Of a stretch of 60,022 bases of DNA, positions 32,944 through 41,397 are shown in pieces; within the stretch, counting starts at the first letter, position 1, and each line of letters starts with the position of its first letter. The DNA is taken from contig CANJRC010000001.1 in assembly GCA_947476535.1 (NCBI GenBank), forward strand, positions 1-60,022, written 5' to 3'. This DNA is from Betaproteobacteria bacterium. GTDB lineage: Bacteria; Pseudomonadota; Gammaproteobacteria; Burkholderiales; SG8-39. Below the pieces are notes generated by a model, which did not search any database, was not told where the DNA came from, and saw only the letters and a program-made list of their open reading frames with translations. The position numbers were made by a program, and so were the translations under genes.

Positions 32944-32970
32944 CGAAATGAAATCCCCTTGCTGCGATCG

Positions 32971-33960
32971 TTACTTGCAGGCGCCGTTGAGGCTGTTGTT
33001 GACCCAATTGGTGGGAGATGCACTGCCCTCGGGGATTGCCTTGTGGGCGACCATCACCCCGACCCAGGCTGCCGCTGCCGTGGTGTCGATGCAGCCATCC
33101 TTGGCAAAGGTGGGCACCACCATCTTGTCTGCCGTGATACCGGTGCGCTTGGTGATAATCTGCTTGGATGCGTCAGGGTTCTTGTTCACGAAGTCGGCCG
33201 CATCGCGCATGGCGGCAATGTAGGCCCGCACCACGCCCGGATTCTCGCGAATGTAGTCATCGGCGAATACATAAGCCGAATAGAGTTTCGCCGCGGCCGG
33301 AATGGCGTCCGAGTCCTTGGCCAGCACCACCACTTTCCCGGCATTGTCTTTTTCGCAAGGCACATAGAACAGACTGTACATGGCCACCGCATCCACCTGC
33401 TTGGACAGCAGCGCCTGGCACATGGCCGGCAGCGGAACCGTCAGGCGTCGCACCTGGGTCAGGTCCACCTTGTCCTTGGCGAGGAAGGCCAGCAGCGCGA
33501 TATCGGCGTAGGTGCCAAAGTTGTTGATGCCGAAGGACTTGCCTGCCAGCCCCTTGGCGTTCTTGATGCCGCTGTCGGCCAGCGTGTAGAAACGAAAGTC
33601 GCCATAGGTCGAGGTGATCCCGGCATAGACCGCCGTGACGCGCGCCCCGCCCGCCCGCGCCTGGAGAATCGGCGGGATGCCGAAACCCTGCCCCGTCTGC
33701 ACATGCCCGGCCACGATGGCCGGAATGCCTGCAGCCCCCTGAGCGACCTGAGTCACGAACTCGACATCGAGGTTGTACTTCTTGAACATGTCCCGTTCGG
33801 CAGCGATGAACTCCAGCGCGAAATACGGCACCGACAGCGACTTGATCTTGGTCATCGACGGCAATTTGGGGTCCACTTTGCCCTGCGCAAACACGGCGGT
33901 TGACGCCAACAAGGCCAGCAACGTCAAGCCGCGCATCGATCTGCTCAGAAGTCGGTACAT
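32971..33960 (-). CDS. NitT/TauT-type ABC substrate-binding protein (NMT1-like)
   Basis: A 329-residue periplasmic receptor. GAGGAG lies 6 bases before the ATG at 33960, and the signal peptide is GLTLLALLASTAVFA-QGKVD. The mature part shows VPYFALEFIAAERDMFKKYNLDVEF, GKSFGINNFGTYADIALLAFL, the hinge strand RRLTVPLP and KQVDAVAMYS, all normal for SsuA/NMT1 receptors. The ligand is unknown, with sulfonates, nitrate-like anions, phthalate and thiamine precursors all bound by relatives. It is the first gene of the importer operon (receptor, permease, ATPase, SDR). Confidence 0.92.
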   Translation of the reverse strand: MYRLLSRSMRGLTLLALLASTAVFAQGKVDPKLPSMTKIKSLSVPYFALEFIAAERDMFKKYNLDVEFVTQVAQGAAGIPAIVAGHVQTGQGFGIPPILQARAGGARVTAVYAGITSTYGDFRFYTLADSGIKNAKGLAGKSFGINNFGTYADIALLAFLAKDKVDLTQVRRLTVPLPAMCQALLSKQVDAVAMYSLFYVPCEKDNAGKVVVLAKDSDAIPAAAKLYSAYVFADDYIRENPGVVRAYIAAMRDAADFVNKNPDASKQIITKRTGITADKMVVPTFAKDGCIDTTAAAAWVGVMVAHKAIPEGSASPTNWVNNSLNGACK

Positions 33961-34094
33961 ATCGTTCTCCTCTATTCGATTGTTGGCTCGCCATGCCACC
34001 AAGGCAAAAGGCCGCGAGTCCGTTTCCTGCGCCGCGCGCCTTCCGACGACGGTACCCGCCATTCAATCACGGCGAACGACAGCATACAACCAGA

Positions 34095-34553
34095 CTATTT
34101 CGTGCTCTCCCAGCCCGGCGAAAAATAGTCCGTGCGGTCCAGGATGAGGCGACGCTCAGCAAAGCACCACCGCCCGTCTTTCCGCGCCAGAACGTCCTCG
34201 TAGACGCCCATCCCGTGCAGATGAATCTCGCTGCCGGGTGCCTTGGCGACCTCGTAGACGAGCAGTACGGTGCGCGCACGCGCATGATCGCGATCCACCG
34301 ACTCGACAACGATGTTCGACATGACGTGCCGGCGCTGCGCGTTGCGATGTACCAGCGCCCAGCGCTGCTCGATGGTATCGCGAATGACGCGCCGGCCCCG
34401 CATCGGGGGAACGCCGCGATCCGGCACCACCAGAAACGCCGCGTCCGGCGCAAACATTGCCTCGAGGCCGTCAAAATCGCCCGCGTCGAGGCAATTGCCA
34501 TAGCGGCTGATCAATTCGGCGATTTCGAATTTCGCGGCTATCACGTCATCCAT
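34095..34553 (-). CDS. SnoaL/NTF2-fold protein
   Basis: A 152-residue SnoaL-like protein beginning MDDVIAAKFEIAELISRYGN, with AMFAPDAAFLV, IRDTIEQRWALVHRNAQRRH and DGRWCFAERRLILDR, the usual strand order of the fold. It is a paralogue of 29992-30435. It lies 43 bases downstream of the crotonase gene at 34597 on the same strand, so the pair is probably co-transcribed and then followed by the ABC importer. A small dehydratase or isomerase acting with the crotonase is possible, by context only. Confidence 0.83.
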   Translation of the reverse strand: MDDVIAAKFEIAELISRYGNCLDAGDFDGLEAMFAPDAAFLVVPDRGVPPMRGRRVIRDTIEQRWALVHRNAQRRHVMSNIVVESVDRDHARARTVLLVYEVAKAPGSEIHLHGMGVYEDVLARKDGRWCFAERRLILDRTDYFSPGWESTK

Positions 34554-34596
34554 CGTCTGCCCGCCCCGCCATTCATCGACATCCGTGCCTCGGCAC

Positions 34597-35361
34597 CTAC
34601 TTCGTGCCCTTGCGCCCAAGAAATTCGGCAAAACTTTCCTCCGGCGGCGTCGGGCGCAGTCGCGTTCGCACCGCCTCGCGCTCCACGCGAAAAGTGTCGG
34701 CATAAGGCTCGCCGATGTGCCGGTGCATCAATTGCTTGGTGCCTTGCACGATGGCCGGCGGGTTCTTTGCAATCTGGCGCGCCAGCACCAGCGATGCATC
34801 CATGAGCCGCTCGATGGGCACCAGGTGATTGAGCAGGCCCATGCGCGAGGCTTCTTCGGCCTCCACCACGCGCGCGGAGAAAAACAACTCCTTGGCGCGC
34901 GGCCAGCCGACGATGGTCGGCAGGCTCCAGGTGCTGTTGATCTGCCCGTACTGGGCGCCGAGGAAGCGAAAGCGCGTGCGCGCGCAGCCGATGCGCATGT
35001 CCAGCGACGCCGCCAGCATGGCGCCTCCGCCGTAGGCCAGCCCGTTCATCGCGCCGATGGTGGGCAGGCGGAAGTCGGCCAGCGACCAGCAGCACTGGGA
35101 GACATGTTCCTGGAAATCTTCGGCCTCCTTGGGCGTGGAGCCGGTCATTTCGTGAATGTCCCCGCCCGCGGTGAAGGCCTTGTTGCCGACGCCGGTGACT
35201 ACCAGGACGCGCGCCCGCGCATCAGCCTCGATGGCGGCCAGCGCCGCCATGAAGTCCTTCATCAACGCGCGATTCATCGCGTTGAGCACTTCCGGGCGGT
35301 TGAGCGTAAGCAGCGCCACGCCGTCATCGTCGATGCTCAGTTCAATGGTGTCGTATGTCAT
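34597..35361 (-). CDS. Crotonase-fold protein, paralogue of 27140-27913
   Basis: A 254-residue crotonase-superfamily protein. LLTLNRPEVLNAMNRALM, NKAFTAGGDIHEM and NGLAYGGGAMLAASLDM match the other copy almost residue for residue. As there, the acidic residue of G-G-G-x-E is missing (GGGAM) and the F-x-x-P-E segment reads RFLGAQYGQINSTW. The shared loss in two copies shows that it is a trait of the subfamily, not decay. It is the first gene of the minus-strand run, with 156 bases to the divergent SnoaL gene at 35518. The start is the ATG at 35361. Confidence 0.88.
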   Translation of the reverse strand: MTYDTIELSIDDDGVALLTLNRPEVLNAMNRALMKDFMAALAAIEADARARVLVVTGVGNKAFTAGGDIHEMTGSTPKEAEDFQEHVSQCCWSLADFRLPTIGAMNGLAYGGGAMLAASLDMRIGCARTRFRFLGAQYGQINSTWSLPTIVGWPRAKELFFSARVVEAEEASRMGLLNHLVPIERLMDASLVLARQIAKNPPAIVQGTKQLMHRHIGEPYADTFRVEREAVRTRLRPTPPEESFAEFLGRKGTK

Positions 35362-35517
35362 TGCCTTGCCGTGATCCGATTCGATGTTCGTTGCTTGCCG
35401 CTAAACTGGCAGCGATGGCGCACCATCTCCTGCCATGCGACACGCGAGTTTAACGGGTTCGGGCAGGCGCGAACAATTCATCCAACCCAGTGAATCAAAC
35501 ACCCAGGGAGTCAGGCC

Positions 35518-36072
35518 ATGTCCGTATCCACTGCAAGCGATTTCGAGCAACGACTGCTGCGCCTCGAGGCGCGCCAGATGCTCACCGAACTGGTGTCGCG
35601 CTACGCCGTCGCCACCGACGACCGCGACTACGCGGCAATCGAGGGCATGTTCACGCCCGACGCCACCTTCGGCGCGCAGTGCGGCTGGCCCGCCATCCTC
35701 GCCTTCTTCCACGACCGCCACGGTGTCTTCGGGCCCACCTACCACTATGTGCACGCGCATCATTTCGACTTCGAGTCGAACGACATCGCCCGCGGTGTCA
35801 TCAACACGCATGCCGAAATTGCCATCGACGGCAAGAACGTCTGGATGGCCATCCGCTACCTCGACCGCTACGTGCGCCAGAACGACCGCTGGTATTTCAC
35901 CGACCGCCAGCAGAAACTGCGTTACGCCATGCCCTTCGAGGAACTCGCCGATGCCTACGCCACGCCACTGCGAAAGCGCATCCCCGGCACTGCACCTGCC
36001 GCAGCGGAACTGCCCGAGACACTGCCCACCTGGATTGCGGCAATGGCGAAGAGAACCGCAGGGAGAGCCTGA
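35518..36072 (+). CDS. SnoaL/NTF2-fold protein
   Basis: A 184-residue protein with a SnoaL-like domain: RQMLTELVSRYAVATDDRDYA, AIEGMFTPDATFG, then TYHYVHAHHFDFES and VNTHAEI-like strands, with NDRWYFTDRQQKLRYAMPFEEL near the end. It differs from the 147-152-residue group and is closer to the gene at 45800-46306, which also has the T-Y-H-Y-[VL]-H-[AS]-H string and the later P-[FW]-[ED]-E-L. The histidine cluster may be the active site. Start ATG 35518 with GGAG upstream. Single-gene unit. Confidence 0.83.
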   Translation: MSVSTASDFEQRLLRLEARQMLTELVSRYAVATDDRDYAAIEGMFTPDATFGAQCGWPAILAFFHDRHGVFGPTYHYVHAHHFDFESNDIARGVINTHAEIAIDGKNVWMAIRYLDRYVRQNDRWYFTDRQQKLRYAMPFEELADAYATPLRKRIPGTAPAAAELPETLPTWIAAMAKRTAGRA

Positions 36073-36368
36073 ATGCTCCCTGAGCATTCCCGATGATTCA
36101 GGAAAGGAAAGCGTCTTTGGCTGCACCCGCTCAGCTTGCAATAAGGACAGTCCTCCGCCCAGCTAGCGCCTGAATCTGCAAGCCCTTATCCGACCTAAGT
36201 CCGAATTCACCGGTGTTAGCGCGGGCGTCTATCGTGCGCAGAGTCGTGGCGCTGCATCGCCGACCCGATTGGAATGAACAATCGGCTCGCTATCATTATT
36301 ATCAAATATTGGAATAAGCCTAGGTTAATCGGACAATGGCAATCCGAATATGATCAATATATACCCGC
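36073..36368. other. Noncoding gap between convergent genes, with one hairpin
   Basis: A 296-base, AT-richer region with no plausible gene. It holds CCGATTG (36265-36271) paired with CAATCGG (36279-36285) around a 7-base loop, followed by an A/T-rich stretch, which may serve as a weak transcription end for the plus-strand SnoaL gene. The right half (TATCATTATTATCAAATATT) is markedly AT-rich for this genome and may be a remnant or foreign insert. Confidence 0.5.
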
Positions 36369-37628
36369 TCAATGCCACAGCTGCCGGCGCCAGCGAACAC
36401 CGATGTAGAGCGTCACAACAAGCCCGATGGCCACGTAGGCGAGCGTCGTCGGCACGAAGCCGGCAACGCTGATCAGATAGCCGGCGCCGGCCAACCCCAC
36501 CGGCAGGCCGTACACGGCCAGCATGCGAACCCCCATGATGCGGGCGCGGAATTCCTCGCCGGTGTCGTTGAGCAGCGCCGTGAGACTGGTGATCATGGCG
36601 ATGGACTGGAACAGGCCGATCAGAAAGAGAAGCCCGATGCCCGCGCCCTTGGTCTCCACCAGCGCGAAGGCGAGCAGACCCAGGTACCAGAGCACCGTGG
36701 TCGCCATCATCGCCCGGTTGGCGTGCAGGCGAGCGCCCCAGAAACTCATCAGCACCGCGCCCGCCAGCGAGCCGAACGAGAACGCGGACACGATGTGGCC
36801 GAGGCCCACCTGGTCGATGCCGTAGATTTCCTTTGCAACATAGGGCAACAGCCCGACCGTCACCGGAAAAGCCGTGAGGTTGACGAGGAACGCCAGCCAC
36901 ATGATGGCGAGCACGCTCGGGATGTTCCACACCTGGGCCATGCCCGCCTTGAGCTCCTGCCAGCCGGGCGCACGGACGACTGGCGCTTGCCGCTCCCTCC
37001 CCCCGCTTGCAACCTCGCCCGCCTTGCCCCCCACCCGATGCGGCGGCGCAATGCCGAAGGTACAGGCCACCCCCAGCGCATAGAACACGGCGATGAACAC
37101 GTAGCAGAGCGACAACCCGAACGAGGCGAACAGCGCCGCGCCGGTGAGCGCGCCCGCAATGCGCGCCACGTCGATGTTGATGCGCGACAGGCCCATCGCG
37201 CCCAACAGCGCATCGGGCGCGATGATCTCACCCACCAGGGCAAGGCGCATCACGTACTCGGTGGGCCGCAGGAGGCCCGTCACCAGCGCAATGGCCAGCA
37301 CCACCATCGGCGAGAGCAGGCCCGTCGTGGCCAGCACCAGGATGAGGAGCGCGAGCAGCGCGCACACCGCGCGCATCGAGAGCAGCATGCGTCGGCTGCC
37401 GATGCGATCGCCGAGCACGCCTGTCAGGGGCGCGAGCAGCGAGCCCAGGTACTGCAGCGAGCCGAAGATGCCCAGCACGATGACCGAATTCGTCTCGACC
37501 AGCACGTACCAGCCGAGCACCAGCGTCTCCATCTCGAAGGATAGCGACACGAGGAGGTCGCTCGCCCACTGGTAGCGAAAGCTGCGCACCGCGAAGGGCG
37601 CCAGCGCGAGCCCGCGCCCCGCGCTCAC
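36369..37628 (-). CDS. MFS transporter (TMS5/enterobactin-exporter-like)
   Basis: A 419-residue major facilitator with about 12 helices, starting at the GTG at 37628, which overlaps the upstream gene's TGA as GTGA. It begins VSAGRGLALAPFAVRSFRYQWASDLL and shows the loop GVLGDRIGSRRMLLSM, the family A motif (G-x-L-x-D-R-x-G-x-R-R). A central basic loop near GGKAGEVASGGRERQ separates the halves. This architecture is common for exporters of siderophores, antibiotics or organic acids. It is the second of two tandem paralogues. Confidence 0.88.
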   Translation of the reverse strand: MSAGRGLALAPFAVRSFRYQWASDLLVSLSFEMETLVLGWYVLVETNSVIVLGIFGSLQYLGSLLAPLTGVLGDRIGSRRMLLSMRAVCALLALLILVLATTGLLSPMVVLAIALVTGLLRPTEYVMRLALVGEIIAPDALLGAMGLSRINIDVARIAGALTGAALFASFGLSLCYVFIAVFYALGVACTFGIAPPHRVGGKAGEVASGGRERQAPVVRAPGWQELKAGMAQVWNIPSVLAIMWLAFLVNLTAFPVTVGLLPYVAKEIYGIDQVGLGHIVSAFSFGSLAGAVLMSFWGARLHANRAMMATTVLWYLGLLAFALVETKGAGIGLLFLIGLFQSIAMITSLTALLNDTGEEFRARIMGVRMLAVYGLPVGLAGAGYLISVAGFVPTTLAYVAIGLVVTLYIGVRWRRQLWH

Positions 37629-38896
37629 GCCCACAGCGCACCGCGCCAGCGCCGGCCGATGAGCAGCGTCCCCACCACGCCGATGACGCCGAACACGCTG
37701 ATGGTGGCGACAAACCCGACGTCCTTGATCAGGTAGCCGGCAACCAGCAGGCCCACGGGCAGTCCGTACACCGCCAGCATGCGCACACCCATCACGCGCG
37801 CGCGGAACCGCTCGGCCGCCGCCCCCAGCAGTGCGACGGATACCGCTACCATGGTCATGCTCTGGAACGTGCCCACCGTGAAGAGCATAGCCATGCCGGG
37901 CACGCGGGTCGGCGTCAGTGCAAACACGATGATGGCCACATGCCAGAGCACCGCAGCGGCCAGCACCACGCGCTGCGCCCGGAATGCCCGCATGAGGAAG
38001 GTCATCAGCATCGACCCCGCCAGGCAACCGAAAGCATGCGCCGCCACCAGCTGCCCATAACCGATCTCGTCGAGCAGGTACACCTCGCGCGCGACATAGG
38101 GCAGCAGCCCCGCCGTCAACGGGAACCCGACCAGGTTCAGCAGCACGGCAAGCCACACGATGGCCGTCAGCCGCGGCGTATCGCGCACATGCGCCAGGCC
38201 GTCCTTGAGATCGCGCAGCGCCGACTGGGCGCGTCGCGCATCCTGCTGCGGCAGCTTGTGCGGATTCCCCTGCGCCTGCGCGCCTGGCAGCGGCACAGGC
38301 CGCGCCGCGACGCGCGCGCCGCCCAGCATGAGGAGAACGCTCCCCACGTAGAAGGCCGACACCGCGACATAGCTCGCGCCGAACCCGAGCCAGGCAAAGA
38401 GCCCGGCACCGGTGAACGCGCCGGCAACGCGGGCCACATCGAGCGTGATGCGCGACAGGCCCATGGCCGCCATCAGGCGCCCGGGCGGCATCATGTCAGT
38501 GACCAGGGACAGGCGCAGCATGAGGTCGGATTGCCGCAGCAGGCCGGCCAGGAATGCAACGACGAACACTGCTACGGGCGACAGGTTCCCGGTGAGGCCG
38601 AGCAGCATCAGCACCACAGCGAAGGATGCAAACACGAGGCGCATGCCATAGAGCAGGATGCGCCGGCCCATGCGGTCGCCCAGCACGCCGATGAATGGCG
38701 CGAGCAGCGAACCCGCAAACTGCAGGCCGGCGAAAGCCGTGAGCATCACCACGGAGCGCGTCTCGGCGAGGATGTACCAGCCGAGGATGAGATTTTCCAT
38801 CTCCAGCGCGAACGACACCAGGATGTCGCTCGGCCACTGGAAGCGAAACGCCTTCACTTCGAAGGGCGCAAGCGCCGATGCGAGCGGCCCCTGCAT
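37625..38896 (-). CDS. MFS transporter (tandem paralogue)
   Basis: A 423-residue MFS carrier closely related to the next gene. The start MQGPLASALAPFEVKAFRFQWPSDILVSF lines up with its N-terminus, and GVLGDRMGRRILLYG is the A motif. The middle loop has a charged and Gln/Pro-rich stretch (RPVPLPGAQAQGNPHKL). The end, GRRWRGALWA, abuts the next start through a 4-base overlap, so the two are co-translated. Both could form a heteromeric or sequential export pair; that they retain different loop sequences argues against simple redundancy. Confidence 0.88.
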   Translation of the reverse strand: MQGPLASALAPFEVKAFRFQWPSDILVSFALEMENLILGWYILAETRSVVMLTAFAGLQFAGSLLAPFIGVLGDRMGRRILLYGMRLVFASFAVVLMLLGLTGNLSPVAVFVVAFLAGLLRQSDLMLRLSLVTDMMPPGRLMAAMGLSRITLDVARVAGAFTGAGLFAWLGFGASYVAVSAFYVGSVLLMLGGARVAARPVPLPGAQAQGNPHKLPQQDARRAQSALRDLKDGLAHVRDTPRLTAIVWLAVLLNLVGFPLTAGLLPYVAREVYLLDEIGYGQLVAAHAFGCLAGSMLMTFLMRAFRAQRVVLAAAVLWHVAIIVFALTPTRVPGMAMLFTVGTFQSMTMVAVSVALLGAAAERFRARVMGVRMLAVYGLPVGLLVAGYLIKDVGFVATISVFGVIGVVGTLLIGRRWRGALWA

Positions 38897-38969
38897 CAGG
38901 CGCTTGCGGCTGCAGCCGCTGCAGTCCCCCTTGCGGTTCGCACGACAGTCCTCGTCACCAATTCCAGCC

Positions 38970-40100
38970 TCAGAAGCCGAGCAACTTGGTCAGCGCATCT
39001 TTGCGGTTGACGTTCTCCGGCTTCGGGGGCGAGTAGCGCTTGGGGATGGTGCTGGTGTCGTAGATGGCCACCGTGCCCTTGTCATCGTTGAAGATCTTGT
39101 TGCCGTCTTCCGACAGGATGTAGTTCGCCAGCAGCCGCCCGGCGTTGGGGTGCTTGATCTTCCCCCGCGCTGGGAGAATGGCGTGCATTTCCAGCCCCGT
39201 AGTAAGCGTGGGAATAGAAATATCCACTGGGGCGCCTTTGTCCTTCAGTTCCTGAATGCCGGCGGGAACGGCCGGCATCGCAACCAACCCTTCACCCGCT
39301 CCCAGCGCTTGGTAAGCCGGCACGCCGGCCGGGTAGCGCCGCACGCCCTGCTCGTTGAGCTTGGCGTAGAAGGAATCGCCATGCGTGTCCTGCAGCAGCG
39401 CCCACAGGTCGAGGTAGGCTTCCGATACACGCGGGTCGACCAGTAGCAGCTGCCCCTTGTACTTCGGGTTCAGCAAGTCGATCCATTCCTTGGGAATGTC
39501 CGCGCCCTTCAGCTTGGCGCTGTTGTAGGCGATGAGCCAGGGATAGATGGCGGAGATGGCTGTGGGCCCGGTGAGAAAACGCTTCGGGAAGCGCGCGCTC
39601 TGCACCGCGGGCAGCCCCGCCGTATCGATGGATTCGATGTAACCCTTCTTCAGGCCCTCTTCAGTGAAGGCCTTCACGCTGCCTGCGAGCAACACGAAGT
39701 CCGTGGCGAGGTTGCCGGCATCGGCTTCGGCAAAGAAGCGCGTCACCAGCGGCGTGCTCGAGATGCGCAGGTACTTGCCGACCACGCCGTACTTGGCGAA
39801 GAAGGCTTCGGCGACGCGCTTGGACGAGCTTTCGATGGCGGTGGAATAAAAGATTGCCTCGCCCTCGATCTTGGCCGCCTTGACCATGGCTTCGTGCTCG
39901 GCGGCAAGCGCCGCAGCGCTGGGGCCGGCGGGAGCGGATGCCTTGGCAGCCGGGGCGCTCTTGGCGGCAGCCCTCGCTGCCGCCTTGGGCGCGTCCTTCG
40001 CCGCAGCGCCCTTCGAGTCCTGCGCCAGGGCAGAGGTAGCAGACACGGCAAACAGGGCGACGACTGCGCCCGACAACAGTCCGGACTTCAGCTTGAACAT
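38970..40100 (-). CDS. Extracellular solute-binding protein with Ala/Lys-rich linker
   Basis: A 376-residue periplasmic receptor, paralogue of 28903-29946. AAAGGAGG lies just before the ATG at 40100. After the signal peptide (VVALFAVSATSALA-Q) comes an Ala/Lys/Pro-rich linker of about 30 residues that its paralogue lacks. The receptor part then has KIEGEAIFYSTAIESSSKRVAEAF, IYPWLIAYNSAKLKG, NPKYKGQLLLVDP and NAGRLLANYILSEDGNKIF, the same landmarks in order. It lies 45 bases downstream of the LLM oxidoreductase gene and upstream of the two MFS genes on the minus strand. Confidence 0.86.
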   Translation of the reverse strand: MFKLKSGLLSGAVVALFAVSATSALAQDSKGAAAKDAPKAAARAAAKSAPAAKASAPAGPSAAALAAEHEAMVKAAKIEGEAIFYSTAIESSSKRVAEAFFAKYGVVGKYLRISSTPLVTRFFAEADAGNLATDFVLLAGSVKAFTEEGLKKGYIESIDTAGLPAVQSARFPKRFLTGPTAISAIYPWLIAYNSAKLKGADIPKEWIDLLNPKYKGQLLLVDPRVSEAYLDLWALLQDTHGDSFYAKLNEQGVRRYPAGVPAYQALGAGEGLVAMPAVPAGIQELKDKGAPVDISIPTLTTGLEMHAILPARGKIKHPNAGRLLANYILSEDGNKIFNDDKGTVAIYDTSTIPKRYSPPKPENVNRKDALTKLLGF

Positions 40101-40145
40101 GTTTCCTCCTTTGAATTCAGTATGGGTGGGGAACACCGCGCCCGA

Positions 40146-41165
40146 TCAGCGGAAATGCGGCATCACCTTGGTGGCAAAGAGCTCGACGTGTTCGGCCAGT
40201 TTCTTCAGCGGGTAGCCCGCCGGCGGTATGAAGCCGTACACGCCTTCGATGGGAGCCGCTGCGGCGATCTTGTCGATCATCGCGATGCACTGCTCGGGCG
40301 TGAGCACCATGAGCGGACCATCCTTGATCATCTCTTCGGGCGTCACTTGCTTGCCACCGCCATACCAGGGGTGTTTGGTGGTGGAATTCCACTGCGAATA
40401 GGTGTTTACCGAGTGCGTGACATGCGCCGCCACTTCATGCGCGGTCTTCTCCGGGTCGTTAGACACCAGCACCCAGGTGACGCTGCCCTGGATCATGCGC
40501 GCGGCCGACGCCGGCTTGCCCGCGGCGACCAGTTCCTTCACGTACTCTGGATAGCGCTGCGCCATGTCGCCGCCGCCATAGATGCCGTCGCCGTACATCG
40601 CCGCGCGCTTGAGGGCCGCTGGATTCGAGCCACCGACCCACAGCGTCGGGTGCGCCTGCACCGGGCGCGGCATGAGCCTGGCGTTCTCGACGGTGTAGTG
40701 CTTGCCCTTGAAGTTGAGCGTCTCGCCATCCCACAACCGGCGGATGATCTGCAGCATCTCGGTGAGTCGCGCGCCGCGCTCCTTCTGCGAGACGTCGTAG
40801 CCCGTGAATTCGTCGGGCTTGTAACCGAGGCCCAGCCCCAGTTCCATGCGGCCGTTGGAGATGATGTCGAGCACGGCGGCATCTTCCGCGATGCGTACCG
40901 GGTGGTAGAAGGGCGCGAGCGCAATGGCAGTGGTGATGCGGATCTTGCTCGTCTTCGCGGCCACCGCGGCCGCGGCGATGAGCGGCGACGGCAGGTAGCC
41001 GTCCACCGCGAAGTGGTGCTCGGACATGGCCACGGTGTCGTAACCGAGTTTCTCCACCCACTGGATGAACTCCAGCGTTTCGGCATACAGGTCCTGCCAC
41101 GGGCGATGCCATTGCGGCGGATTGCGGAAATCGAACTGCATCCCGAACGTCAGCTTGCGGCCCAT
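40146..41165 (-). CDS. LLM class flavin-dependent oxidoreductase
   Basis: A 339-residue luciferase-like oxidoreductase. MGRKLTFGMQFDFRNPPQW is the first strand, VEKLGYDTVAMSEHHFA the helix and strand with the conserved E-H-H, GRMELGLGLGYKPDEFTGY the flavin-binding centre, and PTLWVGGSNPAALKRAA the V-G-G phosphate-binding segment. AAGGGG lies just before the ATG. It is the first gene after the terminator at 41333-41365 and so begins its own transcription unit, followed by the solute-binding protein and the MFS pair. It is only distantly like the LLM protein at 3457. Confidence 0.9.
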   Translation of the reverse strand: MGRKLTFGMQFDFRNPPQWHRPWQDLYAETLEFIQWVEKLGYDTVAMSEHHFAVDGYLPSPLIAAAAVAAKTSKIRITTAIALAPFYHPVRIAEDAAVLDIISNGRMELGLGLGYKPDEFTGYDVSQKERGARLTEMLQIIRRLWDGETLNFKGKHYTVENARLMPRPVQAHPTLWVGGSNPAALKRAAMYGDGIYGGGDMAQRYPEYVKELVAAGKPASAARMIQGSVTWVLVSNDPEKTAHEVAAHVTHSVNTYSQWNSTTKHPWYGGGKQVTPEEMIKDGPLMVLTPEQCIAMIDKIAAAAPIEGVYGFIPPAGYPLKKLAEHVELFATKVMPHFR

Positions 41166-41332
41166 AGGCCCCCCCTTGATTTGACTGGATATCTGCGAGA
41201 TCGCCGGAGCACGTCACCATGCCCGCACAGCCCCCCTTCCCCAAGGGGCTCACCCGCGAAGTCTACTCCATCGCTCCATCGCGGCAGGACACGGTGCGCG
41301 CCGATGCCGGTCGCACTGCAGCCCGGAGTTTC

Positions 41333-41364
41333 AAAAAAAAGGCCGGAACGAGTCCGGCCTTTTT
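41333..41364. terminator. Bidirectional-type rho-independent terminator after the thiolase gene
   Basis: GGCCGGA (41341-41347) pairs with TCCGGCC (41353-41359) around ACGAG. Eight A residues stand before it and five T residues after it on the plus strand, so read on the minus strand the hairpin is followed by a run of eight U. It is 33 bases beyond the thiolase stop (41398) and ends that unit. Confidence 0.9.
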
Positions 41365-41397
41365 CGATCCCCGCATCACGCGCGGAGGGTGCGGCAA

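Noticed and set aside
37628-38156. A 595-residue extension of the first MFS gene toward 38156
   Set aside because: The extension is an out-of-frame reading of the upstream MFS gene. The overlap start GTGA at 37628 gives a normal-length carrier that aligns with its paralogue.
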